Positions 1-8,219 of a stretch of DNA of 19,129 bases are shown here, one piece after another. Position 1 is the first letter of the stretch. Each line of letters starts with the position of its first letter. The stretch comes from Clostridia bacterium (GTDB lineage: Bacteria; Bacillota_A; Clostridia; Christensenellales; Borkfalkiaceae), in contig JAFTIK010000100.1 in assembly GCA_017456945.1 (NCBI GenBank), forward strand, positions 1 to 19,129, given 5' to 3'. The position numbers were made by a program, and so were the translations under genes. The notes under the pieces were generated by a model. That model was not told the DNA's origin. It did no database searches and worked only from the letters and a program-made list of their open reading frames with translations.

Positions 1-599
1 CCTACAAGCGTTTTTGCTTCGCCAAGATATTTTGAAAGGTCTTCAGTATAACCTGCGTTGATTGCTTGGCTTGCAACACCTACTAAAGACGTTTTAACAG
101 AATCTACGTATTCGGTAGTTTCACCAACGGTGTAACCTACTCTAACGGTAAATTCGCTTGCGTAGCGTTCTGCAGGGAAGTTTGCGATATAGGTGTTAGA
201 AGTGAATTCCGTTCTCGTTTCTGTAAAATCAGGATACCAGTAAGCAACTACTATTCTGTTTTCAGAGCCTTCAACTTTTTCTAGAGTAGGATCTTCGTCG
301 CTAGTAGAAACCAAGGTAAAGAACTTTAAGGTTTCGCCTTCTTTTACTTCAATAGCGTCGTAGTAGGTTTTATCTACTATAGAAGTGATTTTTGCCGAAG
401 TAACGTCTTCGTACCCAGCTTCGCCATCAGTAACGTCTTCAACGTTGATGGACGTGCCTACGAATTCAAAAACGCCGGTAGCAGTTTCCTCTGCTTTAGC
501 CGATCTAAAGTTTACCGTAGTAAACACGAAACCAACCATAGCGAGCATTAGAATTGCAAGGGTTACTTTAATCATTAAACTTTTTATAGTTTTACTCAT
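1..599 (-). CDS. Exported protein of unknown function, N-terminal part (cut by window edge)
   Basis: This reading frame starts at the ATG at 599-597 and runs off the left edge with no stop, giving about 199 residues. The first 36 residues form a Sec signal peptide: lysines at 3, 6 and 11, a hydrophobic core up to about residue 28, and an AKA site before EE. The mature part is acidic and rich in Thr, Val, Ser and Tyr, with short alternating beta-type stretches and no cysteines, as in extracellular beta-sandwich proteins. A GGGGGG-containing ribosome site sits 7 nt upstream of the ATG, only 13 nt after the stop of the 45-residue peptide gene, so the two are probably co-transcribed. I do not recognise a catalytic domain in the visible part. 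Surface or glycan-binding protein is the best guess. Confidence 0.8.
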   Translation of the reverse strand, partial: MSKTIKSLMIKVTLAILMLAMVGFVFTTVNFRSAKAEETATGVFEFVGTSINVEDVTDGEAGYEDVTSAKITSIVDKTYYDAIEVKEGETLKFFTLVSTSDEDPTLEKVEGSENRIVVAYWYPDFTETRTEFTSNTYIANFPAERYASEFTVRVGYTVGETTEYVDSVKTSLVGVASQAINAGYTEDLSKYLGEAKTLV

Positions 600-612
600 A
601 ATAGTTCCCCCC

Positions 613-750
613 TTAATTCCAGTTTAAGTCTTTTGACGCGTCAAAACCGATATTCGATTGACCGTCAACGTCGTTGTTAGACCATGCAAGAACGTCTGCC
701 ATAGCAAAGGCGTTAAGTTCTGCGGTCGGGGTTTGGTAGGATTTTTTCAT
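613..750 (-). CDS. Small peptide (45 aa), unknown function
   Basis: A short frame of 45 codons plus stop, with an AAGGAAGG ribosome site about 11 nt upstream of ATG 750. It begins MKKSYQTPTAELNAF and ends in a hydrophilic, Asp/Asn/Ser-rich tail that finishes DLNWN. There is no signal peptide, no membrane segment and no cysteine. It lies directly before the exported protein gene with a 13-nt gap, which argues for a real translated gene rather than chance. I do not recognise a family. The shape (basic start, short conserved-looking helix, acidic tail) could be a leader-type peptide or a small cytosolic regulator. No peptide-modifying enzyme is visible nearby, so a RiPP role has no support here. 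Confidence 0.55.
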   Translation of the reverse strand: MKKSYQTPTAELNAFAMADVLAWSNNDVDGQSNIGFDASKDLNWN

Positions 751-810
751 AATATTTTTAACCTTCCTTATAAATTTTTTTCGTTTCCTTAATCCGAGAG
801 AGGGGCCCTA

Positions 811-824
811 CCCCCCCCCCCCCC
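811..824. repeat. Homopolymer run of 14 C (+) / G (-)
   Basis: Fourteen consecutive C on the plus strand, that is 14 G in the direction of transcription. It lies in the 178-nt gap between the DUF4838 gene and the small-peptide gene. It is followed (minus strand) by TAGGGCCCC and a weak promoter-like pair, GGATTA near 790-795 and TATAAG near 767-772. Such runs are prone to slipped-strand length change. Confidence 0.9.
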
Positions 825-859
825 GAATTTTTTAGGAACGAGTTTTTTTTATTTTTTTA

Positions 860-909
860 TTTTAAGTCAGGTCCGTATGTTTAGTTAATTTTTAATTCAA
901 GCCCATACG
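860..909. repeat. Imperfect 20-bp direct repeat, period 30
   Basis: Bases 860-879 and 890-909 match at 15 of 20 positions, and four of the five differences are transitions. The repeat lies in the 3' untranslated region of the DUF4838 gene, just after its stop. No function is evident. Confidence 0.4.
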
Positions 910-928
910 ATAGTTAGTTTTTTAATTT

Positions 929-3082
929 TTACCAAGTACCGATAATATCTTCGATAGAATCGTGTTGTGCCCATTCGGTAATACCTACTCTACGGCAGTC
1001 TTCCTTAAATTCTCTCTTGTATTTTGCAAGAGCGTCACTACCCATACCGATAGATGCGTCGTGCCATTTGATAATCATATATCTAGGCATCAAACTTTCG
1101 GTTACGATATTATCTCTGTACATTTCCCACAATTCGGGGTTGGTTGATTGTAAACTTGCAATCTTTTCATAAGCCTTGTCGCAATAATTCGACCAACGTT
1201 TAACTACTGCGTACGGGAAGAATGCTTCGTCAACGAGTGAGCCTTCAAAATCTACGTCTTTAATCATATTAAAGTGTAATCTCATATCCGTGAAGAAAGC
1301 TTTCATATCTGCCGCTGCAGGTCCGTACATATAATTGAAATAATTATCGTACATTTCTTCAAAGTTTTCGTTAACGTTCCATTCGTACTTACTATTAAGA
1401 TAAAGTTTAAATCTACTGAAGTGCGTGGGATTTTCGTTACCTTGTTGACCTTGGTTAAACATCCACTTAACGCCGAGTTCTGCAAGCATCTTATAGTTAT
1501 CTTGCATTGAGCCGAAGTTATCGTAAGGCATAAAGTAATCGTCGTAAGTCGTTTGGTACAACCATGCGCCAAAGTGATCGCAGATTGCTTCCCAGTTCTT
1601 TAGACGTTGCTTAATTTCCTTATTTGCTACGTCGTTGAAAGATTTACTGTTAACTGCGCCCGAACTCGTCATATAAATTGCGGTATTGCTTTCACCTACT
1701 ACAGATGCGTCAACTGGTTGGGGATTACCGTTCTTGTCTAATATGGGTTGCCCTGTTGCTGCGTCTGTAATTACGGGAGCGGCGATATAACCGTGATAAG
1801 CAAACATACAAATAAGCGCTTCTCTATCTCTCATAGTTTCGTCTTCGTGATGTTTAAGCTTATATTGTACACGTCTGCAAACTTCGTTCAATACGTTGTA
1901 CATCGGGCCGGAAATTGCGCCGTAATAGTCGTTTGCAGCCACACAACCAGAACATTTGCAGTACGATTTATTGTCTTCTGCCGTAATAGTAACGATACCG
2001 TTTACTCTATCCGCTTCAAGACAAGCAATTACTCTATTAGACATTTCTTCTAAGTAGATTTCAAAACTTTCATTATAAGCCTCGCCGTTTACTACCGCAA
2101 AGTTAAATTCGCCCGTATCGTTTGCAAGCGCTGCTTTAGAATTCATTACTGCCGCAAGGTTGGCTTCTGGGTCAAACTTACCTGCCGTATAGCACAACTG
2201 GAATACGTTTTCAAGTTGTACGGGGGTGATACCAGGAGCAAGTTTTTGATCGTACCATTCGGGGTGGGTAGCCATCCATTTTTCAGGGGGCAAGAATTCC
2301 AACGTGTTATGGAAGTTAGGGATATCACCCGTTCTTGCAAAAATATCTCTGTGGTTAAGCAAGAATCTCATTCTGTTTGCGTTGGTAGAATCGGTATATA
2401 CGTCACCGTATGGTCCTATTCTTCTTTCAATATCGGGGTTATCCACGATATCGTAGTTCATAAGTTGAATTTCAGTTACGTTCTTTACTTCGTAGTGTTC
2501 TACGGTGTATCTTTCGTAACCAACCATTTGGGTTAAAAGTTCGTAAGCCCCGAACAATGCGCCAGTAGAATCTTCTGCAGTAATAAAGATGTTTTTGCCT
2601 ACCGTTTTAATGGTAAAGCCGTTTGCGTTAAGCGCTGCCCTCTTATCTGCGATAGATAATCCTGCCATTTGTTCAAGTTTTTCACTACCTATTATAATGT
2701 AGCGTTCTTCACCGGTAAGTTCGGAAATTCCAGCTTCGGTTTCCACGTTGATAAATTTACCGGTTGCCTTCATAAAGATTTCCTTAAAATCGTTCTTTGC
2801 AAGCGTTACTCTTGCAGCCAAAGCTTGAGTCATTGAACCAACTTCAGGAACTATTACTTTATAGTTCACGTTGCCATCTTTAAGTACGTATTCACCACTT
2901 ACGGGGGTTATACTGTCGTAACCCGTGTGCGTACCGCCCAAGTATGCGGGGGTTTCGGTGTAAGTAAGTTTGCCTTTGGAATTACCCAAAGAACTTTCTT
3001 TGTTACAGCCTACCGTTGCAGAAAGAACGCAAACCATAGAAAGAACTATTGCAATTAATTTAACTAATTTTTTCATATTCAC
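929..3082 (-). CDS. DUF4838-domain lipoprotein, predicted glycoside hydrolase-like
   Basis: This 717-residue protein has a lipoprotein signal peptide: KK at 4-5, a hydrophobic core, and TVGC with the lipidated cysteine at residue 26. It should be anchored on the outer face of the membrane. Residues about 65-200 resemble the small alpha/beta domain found ahead of GH20/GH67-type barrels (RYIIIGSE, then GALFGAYELL). The rest matches DUF4838 (PF16126): a CxCxxC cluster at 375-380 after ITAEDN, and the segment YDDYFMPYDNFGSMQDNYKM followed by LGVKWMFNQG around 513-546. The family is generally found with polysaccharide-degradation genes and is thought to act on glycans; its exact reaction is not known to me. 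The gene lies 8 nt after the Ig-like protein gene and is the last clear member of the ABC-importer operon, so it probably acts on the same substrate. Confidence 0.85.
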   Translation of the reverse strand: MNMKKLVKLIAIVLSMVCVLSATVGCNKESSLGNSKGKLTYTETPAYLGGTHTGYDSITPVSGEYVLKDGNVNYKVIVPEVGSMTQALAARVTLAKNDFKEIFMKATGKFINVETEAGISELTGEERYIIIGSEKLEQMAGLSIADKRAALNANGFTIKTVGKNIFITAEDSTGALFGAYELLTQMVGYERYTVEHYEVKNVTEIQLMNYDIVDNPDIERRIGPYGDVYTDSTNANRMRFLLNHRDIFARTGDIPNFHNTLEFLPPEKWMATHPEWYDQKLAPGITPVQLENVFQLCYTAGKFDPEANLAAVMNSKAALANDTGEFNFAVVNGEAYNESFEIYLEEMSNRVIACLEADRVNGIVTITAEDNKSYCKCSGCVAANDYYGAISGPMYNVLNEVCRRVQYKLKHHEDETMRDREALICMFAYHGYIAAPVITDAATGQPILDKNGNPQPVDASVVGESNTAIYMTSSGAVNSKSFNDVANKEIKQRLKNWEAICDHFGAWLYQTTYDDYFMPYDNFGSMQDNYKMLAELGVKWMFNQGQQGNENPTHFSRFKLYLNSKYEWNVNENFEEMYDNYFNYMYGPAAADMKAFFTDMRLHFNMIKDVDFEGSLVDEAFFPYAVVKRWSNYCDKAYEKIASLQSTNPELWEMYRDNIVTESLMPRYMIIKWHDASIGMGSDALAKYKREFKEDCRRVGITEWAQHDSIEDIIGTW

Positions 3083-3090
3083 TTTCCTCC

Positions 3091-6000
3091 TTATTTAACG
3101 GTAATTTCGTATTCTATAGTAGCCATGTTATTAGAAGCGTCTATTGATGTATAAATTACTCTATACACACCTGCCTTGTTGGGTACGAACGCCCATTTGC
3201 CTTTTTCCATCTTGTGCATAATACCCGTAACAGCTTGCAAGTAAACGGTTACGTCACACTTGCCGTCGAGCGCGTCGATACCAACTGCAGTCGGAAGAGC
3301 AATTTGTTTGCCTACCTTACCAGTCGTTGCAACCTTTCCGCTAACCTTGATTTCAGGCGCTTCCATATCGGGAACAAGAACGAATTCTCTAGCGTTTTCA
3401 AGTTCGTTACCAGATGCGTCTTTTGCATAGTACGTTACGATGTAACCACCATACTGCTTAATGTCGATATAATAATCTCTATCGCAAGGAACGTTGTTCA
3501 AGAATACGCCGTCAACAGAAGTTACGATTGAACTTTCACCATCTTCATTTTCAGGTGCTCTAACGGTTACAGTACCAATTACGCCAGGATCTACTGCGTC
3601 TGCGATATAAGCTTTAGGTATCAACATTCTTTCGCCCATTCTCTTATATCCAAGCCATTCGTCTTCAATAGCAATTACTGGCGATATTCTGTCTGAATCA
3701 GTATTGCTTAACGGTTGTCCACCGATATTGCTTACCTTTAATACAGAACTTTCGCTTACACCTTTAACAGCAACGTTAACGTAAACCTTACCAGACGTAA
3801 AGCCCTTGAATTGTTCGCCGTTCAAATAGGTGCTAATGGTTGCAGCAAGAGTGTTTTCTACGTTAAACAACGCTTGAGACTTAAATGCGTTAATAGTAAG
3901 AACGAAACCCATGCCGTTAACAAACGACTGCGTGTTTTCGTAAGCGATATTTGAAGTACTATTGATATAGAAATCAGTTTTAGCAGTATCGTTAGATCTT
4001 GCTTTATAAATAAACTTAACTACTTGGTCTGCGTTTTGACTATCGGTAACGGTTATTTCCACTCTTTCATAAGAACTGTTACCCTTTTCGCCAGAGAATT
4101 TAATCGATAAATCGCTTGGGAGTAACGGGTTTGCAAAGTCAAAATTAATTTCGTCGTCAAAAGTAAGCGTTATGCCGTTATAGTCAGTTTTAGCCTTAAA
4201 GCCGTTACCAACGAGCAATCTTTCCATTTTGAAAACGTCAACTTCTTCGGTATAACCAGTTGGATAAACCATCACTTCTTTTTCTTTCAAGTTGATTACG
4301 GGGATTTCTTCGTATTCAAGTTTACCCTGCATGTTTGCATAAGAGCCGGTAAAGTAAGTTACTTTTACGGTGTTAATATCTTCTCTTGCAACGGGGGTAA
4401 TTTCTCTACCGATAGCAATGTTCGTGCCGTTACCATCTTCGTAAACGATGGTGGGAACGATAGCCGTGGGGTTACCCGTACCGTCGGTATAATCATAGAA
4501 CATTATTTCAGGTAAAATATAAGTTGCGCCAGAAATAAAGTACTTGGGAAGAGTAGGTTTAGTAATTGCTACGGGAACGTTACCGTTTCCAACGACTACG
4601 TTATAACTAATGCTATCCATTTGACCGATATAGTCGGTAGCAGTAATCGTAACTACGTAAGTACCAGATTTTGCAGGGAAGAATCTGCCGTTTTCAACAG
4701 CGATATCTTCTTCGCCCAACTTAACGGTTGCAACAACCGAACAATTACCCGAGCCACCTGTTACTTCAACGTCTGCAATATCAACGTACACACCAGCAGT
4801 ACCAGCGCCTTCTGCTATAGTAGCAGGAGTAAAGGTTATTGCAGGATCGATAGTATCTACTGCGTTAATGGTAATGGTCTTGGTTTCTTCTCTACCTATA
4901 TAGTCGATTACCTTATAGGTTACTAGGTATTCGCCTGCTTCGGTCGGCAAGAATCCGTTTTCAGATTTAGCAACGGGTTCGCCACCTTTTGTAATTGAAT
5001 ATTCGGGATAAAGAGTTCCGAAATATACATTCTTGGTTATTGCATCAAACAAGGGATATTCAACGCCTACGAGCGCAACGGGAAGCGCGTTTTCGCTATA
5101 TCCTTCTAGATCGAGTTCAATTTCGATAGGGCCACGGTCGTAAGTGGTTTCAAAATCACCGTCGACAAGGTTACCCATAGCGTTACTTTCGCGTTCGCCC
5201 ATACCGTCAAGGTGAGTTAATATAAAACTGAAACTTTCGCCAGTATAACCGCCTGCTTTAATAGAAAGGAAACATTCACCAGTGGTAAAACCTCTCCAAA
5301 CGTTTTCAAAATGCAAGGGATCGTCAAAGTCAACGAACATAGTCGTGCTATTTGCGTGCGCGATTTGTCTACCGTTAGGCGCTGCAGGCGCATGCGCTTG
5401 TTTGTTAGCGTAATCGAACGAGAAATAGAAGTTGTTATGTTCTATTCCGTTAATGCCGTACTTAACGTCGTTTTGGTTTTTACTAGTAGAAGTTGCCGTT
5501 TCGCTTTCCGTTACCTTACAAGGACCGGTGAAAGAGAAACGTACGGGAGTACCGGCGCTGTTAACGTGCTTTACGTCACGGTTGAATTCCCAACCGGTAA
5601 ATACTTGACCTTCGCAGAAATCACTCTTGCTTGCCGCAGATAACGCATAAGCGAGCGGATTAGTACGAGAATAAGTAGTTACGGTTATATAGTTTGAAGG
5701 ATCGTGAGCGTCGGTAAGAATAACCGAGAAGTTATCTACGTCGTTAATGCCGATAGCGTTAGGAGCGATAACCATACCCAAAAGGTAATCTAAAGAAGTT
5801 TTACCTTTAAGGTCGATAACACGGCTATATTCAAACACGTCGCCAGCGGCAAGTTTAACTTGTACGCCGGAAACTGATGAATTAAGCACTTCTTCTCTAT
5901 CAGAAGCGTATTCAGCCGTAGCGTGATCGGAATAACTATAGGTGGTATATTCCACGCTTGACGCTTGATTCTTCACGTAGAACAAGGGTTTTTCAATAGA

Positions 6001-6333
6001 GAAATTCTGTTCTACAGATTTGGTTTCACCGCCAAAATTCGCGCTATAAACTACGGTATATCTACCTTCACTATTAAGCGTAACAGGACCTTCGTTAACT
6101 TCGGTCTTGTTTGGGAAAACGATTTTAACGGTTGCGTTTTTAGTATCTTCACCATACTTAATTTTACCCGTAGGCATTTCAATTTCTTGCCCATAAGTAA
6201 AACCGGTAATAGCGCTTGCATCTTCGAGCGTAGCCTCACCCGTTGCAAAAACGGTGAAAGACATAATCGAACAGCAAATTGCTACTATCGCGAGTATGCT
6301 GACGAAAACTTTTCTGAGTTTTGTCATTTTCAT
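3091..6333 (-). CDS. Large secreted multidomain Ig-like / beta-sandwich protein
   Basis: A 1080-residue exported protein. I chose ATG 6333, with AGGAG 5 nt upstream, over a TTG one codon earlier. The signal peptide covers about residues 1-31, with cleavage after VFA. At least four Ig-like modules (bacterial Ig / DUF5011 type) are recognisable from a repeated GxYxVxYxxxDxxG signature, at about residues 30-110, 415-495, 500-590 and 890-1080 (the last a pair). Between them are two longer beta-rich segments, at about 115-400 and 690-860, with LamG/concanavalin-like texture. There is no LPXTG motif, S-layer motif, C-terminal membrane helix or obvious catalytic motif, so it is either released or held by non-covalent contacts. 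Its place between the permease and DUF4838 genes suggests glycan binding or display for the importer. Function beyond that is inference. Confidence 0.85.
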   Translation of the reverse strand: MKMTKLRKVFVSILAIVAICCSIMSFTVFATGEATLEDASAITGFTYGQEIEMPTGKIKYGEDTKNATVKIVFPNKTEVNEGPVTLNSEGRYTVVYSANFGGETKSVEQNFSIEKPLFYVKNQASSVEYTTYSYSDHATAEYASDREEVLNSSVSGVQVKLAAGDVFEYSRVIDLKGKTSLDYLLGMVIAPNAIGINDVDNFSVILTDAHDPSNYITVTTYSRTNPLAYALSAASKSDFCEGQVFTGWEFNRDVKHVNSAGTPVRFSFTGPCKVTESETATSTSKNQNDVKYGINGIEHNNFYFSFDYANKQAHAPAAPNGRQIAHANSTTMFVDFDDPLHFENVWRGFTTGECFLSIKAGGYTGESFSFILTHLDGMGERESNAMGNLVDGDFETTYDRGPIEIELDLEGYSENALPVALVGVEYPLFDAITKNVYFGTLYPEYSITKGGEPVAKSENGFLPTEAGEYLVTYKVIDYIGREETKTITINAVDTIDPAITFTPATIAEGAGTAGVYVDIADVEVTGGSGNCSVVATVKLGEEDIAVENGRFFPAKSGTYVVTITATDYIGQMDSISYNVVVGNGNVPVAITKPTLPKYFISGATYILPEIMFYDYTDGTGNPTAIVPTIVYEDGNGTNIAIGREITPVAREDINTVKVTYFTGSYANMQGKLEYEEIPVINLKEKEVMVYPTGYTEEVDVFKMERLLVGNGFKAKTDYNGITLTFDDEINFDFANPLLPSDLSIKFSGEKGNSSYERVEITVTDSQNADQVVKFIYKARSNDTAKTDFYINSTSNIAYENTQSFVNGMGFVLTINAFKSQALFNVENTLAATISTYLNGEQFKGFTSGKVYVNVAVKGVSESSVLKVSNIGGQPLSNTDSDRISPVIAIEDEWLGYKRMGERMLIPKAYIADAVDPGVIGTVTVRAPENEDGESSIVTSVDGVFLNNVPCDRDYYIDIKQYGGYIVTYYAKDASGNELENAREFVLVPDMEAPEIKVSGKVATTGKVGKQIALPTAVGIDALDGKCDVTVYLQAVTGIMHKMEKGKWAFVPNKAGVYRVIYTSIDASNNMATIEYEITVK

Positions 6334-6351
6334 CAAATCTCCTTTTATATT

Positions 6352-7251
6352 TTATTCTTTTACCCCACCGATAGACACGTTATTTAGTAGTCTGTCGTGG
6401 AATATCAAAAACAATGTAAGTGTAGGAACTGCAACCAACAAGCACGCTGCAAGTTTTGAAGGCGTGTTGGTTAGGTCGTTATTCGACGTTGTATCGAAAT
6501 AACGAAGCGCGTAAGCAACTGTAGGAATGTTCGGCATCAACAACATCGGTGACGTATAGTTGTTCCAGTGTTGAATAAACATCAATAACAAAATCGTAGA
6601 GAAAGTAGTTATTGAAAGCGGGAACATAATTTTAAACATTACGGAAAGGTTGTTAGCGCCGTCAATTTGAGCCGCCTCGTCGAAATCTTTAGGATAAGCC
6701 TTTAAAGTTGCGTGCATTACAAGGAAATACATACCAAGGTAATGGGCGTTCATAAGCCATTGCCCCCACATAGTATCGTAAAGTCCCATCTGTTTTGCAA
6801 CAGCAACCATAGAAGGTTGAGAACCAACCAAAGGCAAAATCATACCAAGAATAACCGTGAAGTAAATCACCTTACCGATTTTGAAATCGAATCTCGCGCA
6901 TGCGTACGCTACAATAAATATAACGGTAGTATGCGCAATAGCGTTACCCGTTGCGTAAAGCAAAGAGTTTATAAGCAATTCGGGGAACATGACATCTCTA
7001 CCCGAATCAATCGGAACGAAGAAGTAGTTGAAAACTACCGAATAGTTTTCAAACTTAAAAGGATCAGGTAACCCAAAAGTATTAGGCGCTTGAAGACGAT
7101 CGTTCCAAAGCAAATCGTTAATGTTATCTTTAAGCGAAGTTAATATCGCCCAAACAATAGGTATAAACAACGATATTGCATAAATTGCAAGAACTATACC
7201 TAACACCAAGAATAAGGGAGAAAACTTATTTTTCATACCAGATTTTTTCAT
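6352..7251 (-). CDS. Carbohydrate ABC transporter permease, MalG type (CUT1)
   Basis: The 299-residue protein has six predicted membrane helices and the binding-protein-dependent permease signature (EAA loop) EAAQIDGAN at about residues 192-200, the site that docks on the ATPase. The C-terminus NNVSIGGVKE is typical of MalG/AraQ-type subunits. A GGAGGG ribosome site lies 6 nt upstream of ATG 7251. It follows the MalF-type gene by 12 nt and precedes the Ig-like gene by about 18 nt, so it sits inside one operon. It should form a heterodimer with the MalF-type protein to pass a mono- or oligosaccharide across the membrane. The substrate cannot be told from sequence. Confidence 0.95.
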   Translation of the reverse strand: MKKSGMKNKFSPLFLVLGIVLAIYAISLFIPIVWAILTSLKDNINDLLWNDRLQAPNTFGLPDPFKFENYSVVFNYFFVPIDSGRDVMFPELLINSLLYATGNAIAHTTVIFIVAYACARFDFKIGKVIYFTVILGMILPLVGSQPSMVAVAKQMGLYDTMWGQWLMNAHYLGMYFLVMHATLKAYPKDFDEAAQIDGANNLSVMFKIMFPLSITTFSTILLLMFIQHWNNYTSPMLLMPNIPTVAYALRYFDTTSNNDLTNTPSKLAACLLVAVPTLTLFLIFHDRLLNNVSIGGVKE

Positions 7252-7263
7252 AGTGTTCCCTCC

Positions 7264-8202
7264 TTAAACGGTCTTCGGCCCAAATTTATTAAGGGCCCAA
7301 CGTACAAGCATAGTCAAAGGCACGGTTACCAAAGTAAGCAACAAACCGATTGCCGCAGGATAAGGATAACCCGCAAGGTCACCAGAAGCCGATCTCGTTT
7401 CTTTAATCAAGATATAACCGAAAGTAGCAACTCTATCAGGAGCGCTTCCACCATAGAAAGCATATAAGTGCATATCTGCAGCAAATATAGTTGCAACGCC
7501 GTTAATTAAGAAAGTGGTAATAGTGGGGTAAATTAAAGGAAGAACTATTCTTATAAATTGATTAAATTCCCCCGCCCCGTCAATTTGAGCCGCTTCCATA
7601 ACCGAATCGGAAATATTACTCATTGCGCCTGAATACATAAGCAAACTAGTACCAAAGCCCATCCAAACGCCGTAAAAAATTACCACGCCGAATATAGTAT
7701 CAGGATTTTCCATAAGTATCGGAAAATCAGGACCTATCGATTTTTGAAGAAAAGCAGAAATACCGTCGTTTATAAAATACTTAAACATAAGGCTTAACGC
7801 TATCGAAGAAATAATCGACGGCAAGAAAAGCATAGTCTTAAACACTTTACTAGCAAAACGCTTTTTAAAGATGTAATACGAGAACAACAAGCAAGCAGTA
7901 GTACCAACAGCCGTATGTATCACGTAATACAACAAAGAGTTTTTAAGCGAACTTAAAAGCAACCCAGTGTTTACGATTTTAATAATGATGTCGTTAAAAT
8001 TATCAAAGCCTGCAAATCTGTATATACCGTTTACAACGTCATAACGCTGAAAAGCTAGCAAAACCGAGTTAAAGTTTACGTAAACGTAAAATATTGTATA
8101 GTGTATCAAGGGAAGCGCCACGAGGCAGGCGACGAATATCGCGTCTTTCTGCCTCTTTTTAAGCGTTTTCTTCTCTTGAACAACCGTATTAGTTTGTTCC
8201 AT
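7264..8202 (-). CDS. Carbohydrate ABC transporter permease, MalF/UgpA type (CUT1)
   Basis: A 312-residue integral membrane protein with six helices after a basic cytoplasmic start (KKTLKKRQK). The EAA loop MEAAQIDGAG lies at about residues 202-211. The short N-terminus, without the large extra domain of E. coli MalF, is usual for Bacillota CUT1 permeases. It follows the solute-binding protein gene by 17 nt and precedes the MalG-type gene by 12 nt. The ribosome site is weak (GGTGAT, about 4 nt upstream), so translation may depend partly on coupling. No ATP-binding subunit is encoded in the window. Transporters of this class often share one MsmK/UgpC-type ATPase encoded elsewhere. Confidence 0.95.
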   Translation of the reverse strand: MEQTNTVVQEKKTLKKRQKDAIFVACLVALPLIHYTIFYVYVNFNSVLLAFQRYDVVNGIYRFAGFDNFNDIIIKIVNTGLLLSSLKNSLLYYVIHTAVGTTACLLFSYYIFKKRFASKVFKTMLFLPSIISSIALSLMFKYFINDGISAFLQKSIGPDFPILMENPDTIFGVVIFYGVWMGFGTSLLMYSGAMSNISDSVMEAAQIDGAGEFNQFIRIVLPLIYPTITTFLINGVATIFAADMHLYAFYGGSAPDRVATFGYILIKETRSASGDLAGYPYPAAIGLLLTLVTVPLTMLVRWALNKFGPKTV

Positions 8203-8219
8203 TTTATCACCCGTAAAAA

